DNA of 64,000 nt from Anaeramoeba flamelloides (Eukaryota > Metamonada > Anaeramoebidae), in NCBI GenBank assembly GCA_027625915.1, contig JANTQA010000023.1, positions 2,542,001-2,606,000 of the forward strand, written 5' to 3'. Under the pieces are notes generated by a model. That model saw only the letters and a list, made by a program, of their open reading frames with translations. It had not been told where the DNA came from and did not search any database. A program made the translations under genes and the position numbers. This document shows positions 59,701 to 64,000 of this stretch, piece after piece (the first letter of the stretch is position 1; every line of letters starts with the position of its first letter).

Positions 59701-62700
59701 CTGTTTTATTTTTATTGTTTAAAGTTAATATTTCTTTTATTTTTATTACAAATTTATCTGGATCAGTAAAATTTGTTGATTGATCATTTTTAATTTGATT
59801 GTTTTTTTCATTTTCATTTGAATCAGTATTATTAATAAATTCAATGTTTTCTTGCTGTGAAAATAAGTCAATCATTTGTTGAACTTCTTCATCTGTAATA
59901 TCGGGAATCATAATTTTAATTGCATTAGTTAATTCTTCTTTTGTGAATCTTTCTTTTTTTAATGTTGTTTCATTTGTATTTTCATTTTCATTTTCATTTT
60001 CATTTTTTTCTTTTTCTTGTTCTTGTTCTTTTTCTTTTTCTACCTTTTCTTCTTCATTTTCAATTTTAGTTTCCTTTTCATTTTTAATTTCAACTTTTGC
60101 TTCTTCTTTTTCTTTTTTTTCTAGAATCTCATTTTCATCTTTTTCATTTGTTGAAATTTCTTCTTCATTTTCAATTTTTTGTTTCTCCTCTTTTATATCA
60201 TCATCTTTTTTTTCATTTATTGAATTTTCTTTTCTATTTGAATAAATTATTTGTTTAATTTCATTAAAAAAACTATTTTCTTTTGGTTTTTCAGTTTCCT
60301 TTTCCTTTTCTATTTTATTTTCATTTTCGTTTTTTATTTCATTTTTTTCTTTTTCTTGTCCTTGTTTTTTTTCTTTTTCTACTTTTTCTTCTTCTTTTTC
60401 AATTTTAGTTTCCTTTTCATTTTCCATTTCAACTTTTTCTTCTTCTTTTTCGATTTTAGTTTCTATTTCTTTAATTTCAATTTCTTGTTTTTTTTCATTT
60501 TTTTCTTGATTATTTTCTTGATTATTTTCTTCTGTTTTTGTTTCTATTTCTGTTTCTTTTTTTGTTTCTGTTACATTTTTATTTTTATTTTCTTCATTTT
60601 CCACATTCTTTTCTTCAACTTTTTTTTCTTCTAATTTAGCACTAATATCTTTTTCTTGTTCTTTGTCAATTTTCTTTTCCTTCTCGATTTCGGTTTCTTT
60701 TTCTATTTTGTTTTGGTTTTCATTTTCTTTTTTTTCATTTTCTTCATTTTCATTTTCTTCTTCTTTTTCTTTTGGAATAAAAACATCAAGAATTTTTTTT
60801 TGCTTTTCATCATTATCATAACTATATTTTTCACCGTTTACAATAAACAATTGTTTTCCAGGAAGTATATAATCTTTTTCATTTTTTACAATTGACCAAA
60901 TATATCTTTCTAAAGTTTCCATGGAAAATAAATAACTAATCGAAAAAGAACCAGTTGAATAAGCTTTTAAAGATTTATCTTTTATATCATTTTCTATTTG
61001 AATATTTAAAGAGCTGTCTAAAAACGACAAATTTGTCCTTGTCCTTGATGTAAACATTGGGAATTCTTCAGCACGGTTTAATAACTCGTGTATTTTATTT
61101 ACAAAAATGATTATTGGGTTGTTCTCTGTTTGTGATTCTTCTAAGTTTCTAAAAAATGTTATATAAAATTTTATTAATCTTGAAATTTTTTCCGAATCTT
61201 TAAGTTTTGAGTTCAATAAGTATTTTAATAAAGAATTCAATATACCACTATCCATTATCTCAAGAATTGAAAGAGTTGATTCATTATTAAATAATTGTGA
61301 TAATTGATCTAAAGCATCTTCATCATTTTCTAATTTTTTACCAATTAAAATTAATTCTTTTAATTTTTTTTCAAGATTAATTTCAATTTGATTATTAGTA
61401 AAATATTTGAATAAAAACATTTGAATAACCTCAAAAATCCATTCTTTAATTGTAATTCTTCTTATATCTTCTTCTTCTTCTTTTTCTTCTTCTTCTTCTT
61501 TCTTCTGTTCAGTTTTTTTTTCTTTTTCTTCCTTTGATAATTTTTTTTCGGTTTCAGTTTCAGTTTCTTTTTTTTTTTCAATTTCCTTTTCATTTTCTTT
61601 TTCAATTTCAATTTCAATTTTTTTTTCTTTTTCCTTTAAATTTTCATTTAATTTTACATTTACATTTTCGTTTTCTTTTAGATCTTCTTTAATTGGTTCT
61701 TGGTTCTTTTCGATTGTTTCTTCCTTTTCAGTTTTTTTTTCAATTAAGACTTTCTTTTCTATTCCACTTTCTACTTTTTCTTTTGTATCCATTTTTGTTT
61801 CTGTTTTTGTTTCTGTTTTTGTTTCTGTTTCTGTTTCGGTTACATTATTATTGTTTTCATTTTCATTTTCATTTTCTGTTTTTGTTTTTGTTTCTGTTTT
61901 TGTTACATTTTGTTTTTTATTTTCTTCATTTCCCTCCTTCTTTTCTTCAACTTTTCCTCCTTCTTCTCCCCCCTTTTCATTTTCCTTTTCCTTTTCAATT
62001 TCTTGAACAGATTTCTCTAAATTATTTGATAACTGTGAATTTTTCGTTTCATCAATACTTTGATTAAAATCATTTAATTTTGATAATTCTTCTTCATTTA
62101 AATCTATTCCACTTCCTTTATTCAAAAGATTTATTTGATTGATTTCGTTTAAAACTTTATTTTTGATTTGCTTTTCTTGGTCTCCAATGGGGAGGCTCTT
62201 AAGATATGTAAGAGGATTGTTTTTATGATGGATTGATAACCTTTTTTCTCTATCCTTTACTTTGTTTTCTAATTGTTTTAATACATTTTTTCTATTGCCC
62301 TTTTCCCTTTCCTTTTCTAATTTTTCTTTTAATATTCTTTCTTCTTCAAGTTTTTTTTTGAGTAGTCTTTGTCTTTTTTCCTCTTCTTTTCTAATTCTTT
62401 CCTCTTCCAATCTAATTTTTTCTTCTTTAATTATTATCCTTTCCTTTTTAATAACTCTTGGTAATTTTTTTAAATGGTGCCGTGCTTCTCTTACTATCCC
62501 TTCGCGAATAAATTGTTCGGCACCCAAATTTGGGAAACTATTGAGTAATAAGGAACCAATTTTTAAGCCAATACCAAATAATGTTAAATCTTCTTTATTG
62601 ATCATTATTAAATTTGCGATTAACGACACAAGATTATTTTTTTTAATATGTTCAATAAGCATTTCCTTTTTTGAAAAATAAAATAATTGGAAAATTAAAA

Positions 62701-63543
62701 AAATTGATTTATATTTGATTCCACTATGAACAGTTTCAGTTGAAAGAATTATTAAAATTTCTAATAATTCTGATATAAATTTTTTCATATAAACTTGATT
62801 TTCCTTCCAAAATTCAATACGATTTATCCTATCTAATTCTTTTGGCGTTAATTCATTTTCCTTTTCCCCTTTTTTCTCATCTTCTTTTACTTGTGCCTTT
62901 TCCTTTTCCTTTTCCTTTTCATTTTCATTTTTATTTTTATTTTTATTTTTATTTTCCTTTTCCTTTTCCTTTTCCTCTCCCTCTTGCTTTTCCTCTTCAT
63001 TTTTTTGATTTTTGTTTACATTTTCCTTTTCTTTCTTTTTGGGAAGAATCTCTTCTGGATTATAATCAAATTCGATTGGAATTTTTCTAGTTTTTTGAGA
63101 ATGAGATTGGTTGCTTAAAATACTCCTAGGTAACACAGAGAATGGCACTGTTGGAAGCAAAGCATATGTAAAATCTAAAATTCCGCAAATTTGTTTTTCA
63201 TTTCTCGAAAAGGATTGAGTTTTTGAACTAAAATTGGAATTATTTTGATTAGAAGAATTATTTTTTTTGTTTTCTTCTGTATTAGTATTTATTAGATTCA
63301 TTCTGATAATATCAATGACTCCCCCAGATAATAACATCTTACAAGCTTCAATATTCTCATTGCAGAAAAATGTGAGAAATCTTACTAAACTTTCAAATAC
63401 AGAAGATTTGATTTGATTAGATTTTTCTGAAATTAATTTTAAAAAATTTCTTAAGAGTGAATTTGATAAAAACGATTTAACTTTTCCTCTTTTAATCAAA
63501 AATTGCCCAATATGAATAATACTAATACAAATTGAATTTAACA
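56729..63543 (-). CDS. TRIP12: TRIP12/UPL3-type HECT E3 ubiquitin ligase, 5' part outside the window
   Basis: One exon codes for 2270 residues and ends in TAA. It opens directly after an AG acceptor (63545-63544) in the middle of the armadillo region (SICISIIHIGQF, then VFESLVRFLTFFC), so the earlier armadillo repeats and the start codon must lie to the right of the window. A central conserved block (about 700-890; ILNSLLKYLL, then FVNKIHELL) fits the TRIP12/UPL3 family. The HECT domain fills about 1850-2270: RFDRETILQSALKIF, GTGSGPSQEFFYI, FVARAIMDKRICDLPF, FTLPGYPDIEL, FVTGSPRLPIGGLRNLKP, then LPTVMTCHNFLKIPDYSS with the catalytic cysteine (about residue 2237) 34 residues from the end and C-terminal FHLS as in TRIP12. 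Two similar CUE-like segments lie near residues 1198-1235 and 1343-1381. More than half of the chain is Lys/Glu/Asn filler, and some is inserted inside the HECT N-lobe (57655-57790). The protein marks substrates with ubiquitin; they are unknown. Confidence 0.96.
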
Positions 63544-64000
63544 CTATTTAATAGGAATAATATTTAATAACAAATAAAAAAAGTTAATGATAAAAAATGA
63601 AAAGTATGAGATTTGGATTCATCAAGAAATATTTATATTTATATTTATTTGAAAAGTAAAAATGTAAAAAACTTTAGAATAAAATACGTTTTTTAAAAAA
63701 AAATTAACGAATTATAAATGAGTAAATTTCCCTACCAACAATTTTAATCAAAATCTTTTCTTGAACAAATAATCACGGAAATTATAATTTTTAAACTTGA
63801 AAAACAATAATTTTGAGCTTATTTATTCAACACAAGAAGTTTGTGAAAAAAAATGAAATTTTATTTTCAAGAAGCAAAATGATTTTGTTAATAAGTGAAT
63901 ATTTAATAATAAAATATTTTTTTTTTAAATAATAAAATATATTATTATGTTTTCAGAACTGAAAAATCGTTTTATTAATTTCCTCTTTCTCAAAAATTAA
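63544..64000 (-). other. Part of an intron of the HECT ligase gene
   Basis: Reads as non-coding A/T-rich sequence on both strands up to the window edge. The acceptor AG is at 63545-63544 and the exon that follows starts with two bases of a split codon. No upstream exon is visible, so the intron is at least about 450 bases long. Confidence 0.75.

Noticed and set aside
56729-63544. Complete HECT gene starting near 63544
   Set aside because: The first codon there is GTG next to an AG acceptor, and the protein begins in the middle of the armadillo region, so it is an internal exon.

Overview
The window looks like nuclear DNA from a very AT-rich, free-living amoeboid protist. The evidence is spliceosomal GT-AG introns, eukaryote-only proteins (ribosomal protein eS10, histone H3, MMS19, a HECT ubiquitin ligase, kelch-BTB), Asn/Asp and Lys/Glu/Asn runs inside otherwise conserved proteins, and long intergenic stretches of nearly pure A and T. 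The genetic code is standard as far as can be seen: the nine genes all end in TAA and none needs a reassigned stop. I cannot name the organism. The style (EKEKENEN linkers, kelch-BTB, large gene spacing) recalls Anaeramoeba or a dictyostelid-like amoeba, but that is an impression only.

Nine protein-coding genes are supported, eight of them on the minus strand. In order: an MFS transporter (2.85-4.46 kb, 5' exon not found); isopentenyl-diphosphate isomerase (12.9-13.6 kb); ribosomal protein eS10 with an RGG tail and an apparent -1 frameshift at an A8 run (17.1-18.0 kb); MMS19, the cytosolic Fe-S targeting factor, on the plus strand with one intron (21.2-24.9 kb); an LZTR1-like kelch protein with two BTB regions (28.2-30.4 kb); a divergent histone H3 with the marks of centromeric cenH3/CENP-A (35.2-35.8 kb); a three-exon gene that I read as a gamma-secretase-activating protein (GSAP/pigeon) homologue (41.0-48.1 kb); a soluble family I inorganic pyrophosphatase with a Lys-rich tail (51.0-52.0 kb); and a giant TRIP12/UPL3-type HECT E3 ligase whose first exons lie beyond the right edge (56.7-63.5 kb). 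Four genes were assembled from several exons by matching reading phase with family alignment recalled from memory.

The spaces between genes (0.5 to 8.4 kb) hold at least eight copies of short non-autonomous DNA transposons (MITEs) in four groups, all flanked by TA, the target-site signature of Tc1/mariner elements. Each group is present as two copies, and one copy lies inside the long second intron of the GSAP-like gene. A foldback element with arms of about 110 bp (9.4-9.8 kb) and a nest of near-perfect palindromes and direct repeats (8.2-9.0 and 11.1-11.4 kb) add to this. Parts of 4.9-7.2 kb read like long-decayed coding DNA.

The genes do not form one pathway; they are a normal mix of housekeeping (translation, isoprenoid, pyrophosphate, Fe-S delivery), chromatin and ubiquitin functions. 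No tRNA, rRNA, snRNA or CRISPR locus could be supported. The most notable items are the cenH3 candidate, the eS10 slippery-site frameshift, the split GSAP-like gene, the paired TA-flanked MITEs, the same (AAC)n-AAT-(GAT)n tract inside two unrelated proteins, and two CUE-like repeats hidden in the linker of the HECT ligase.
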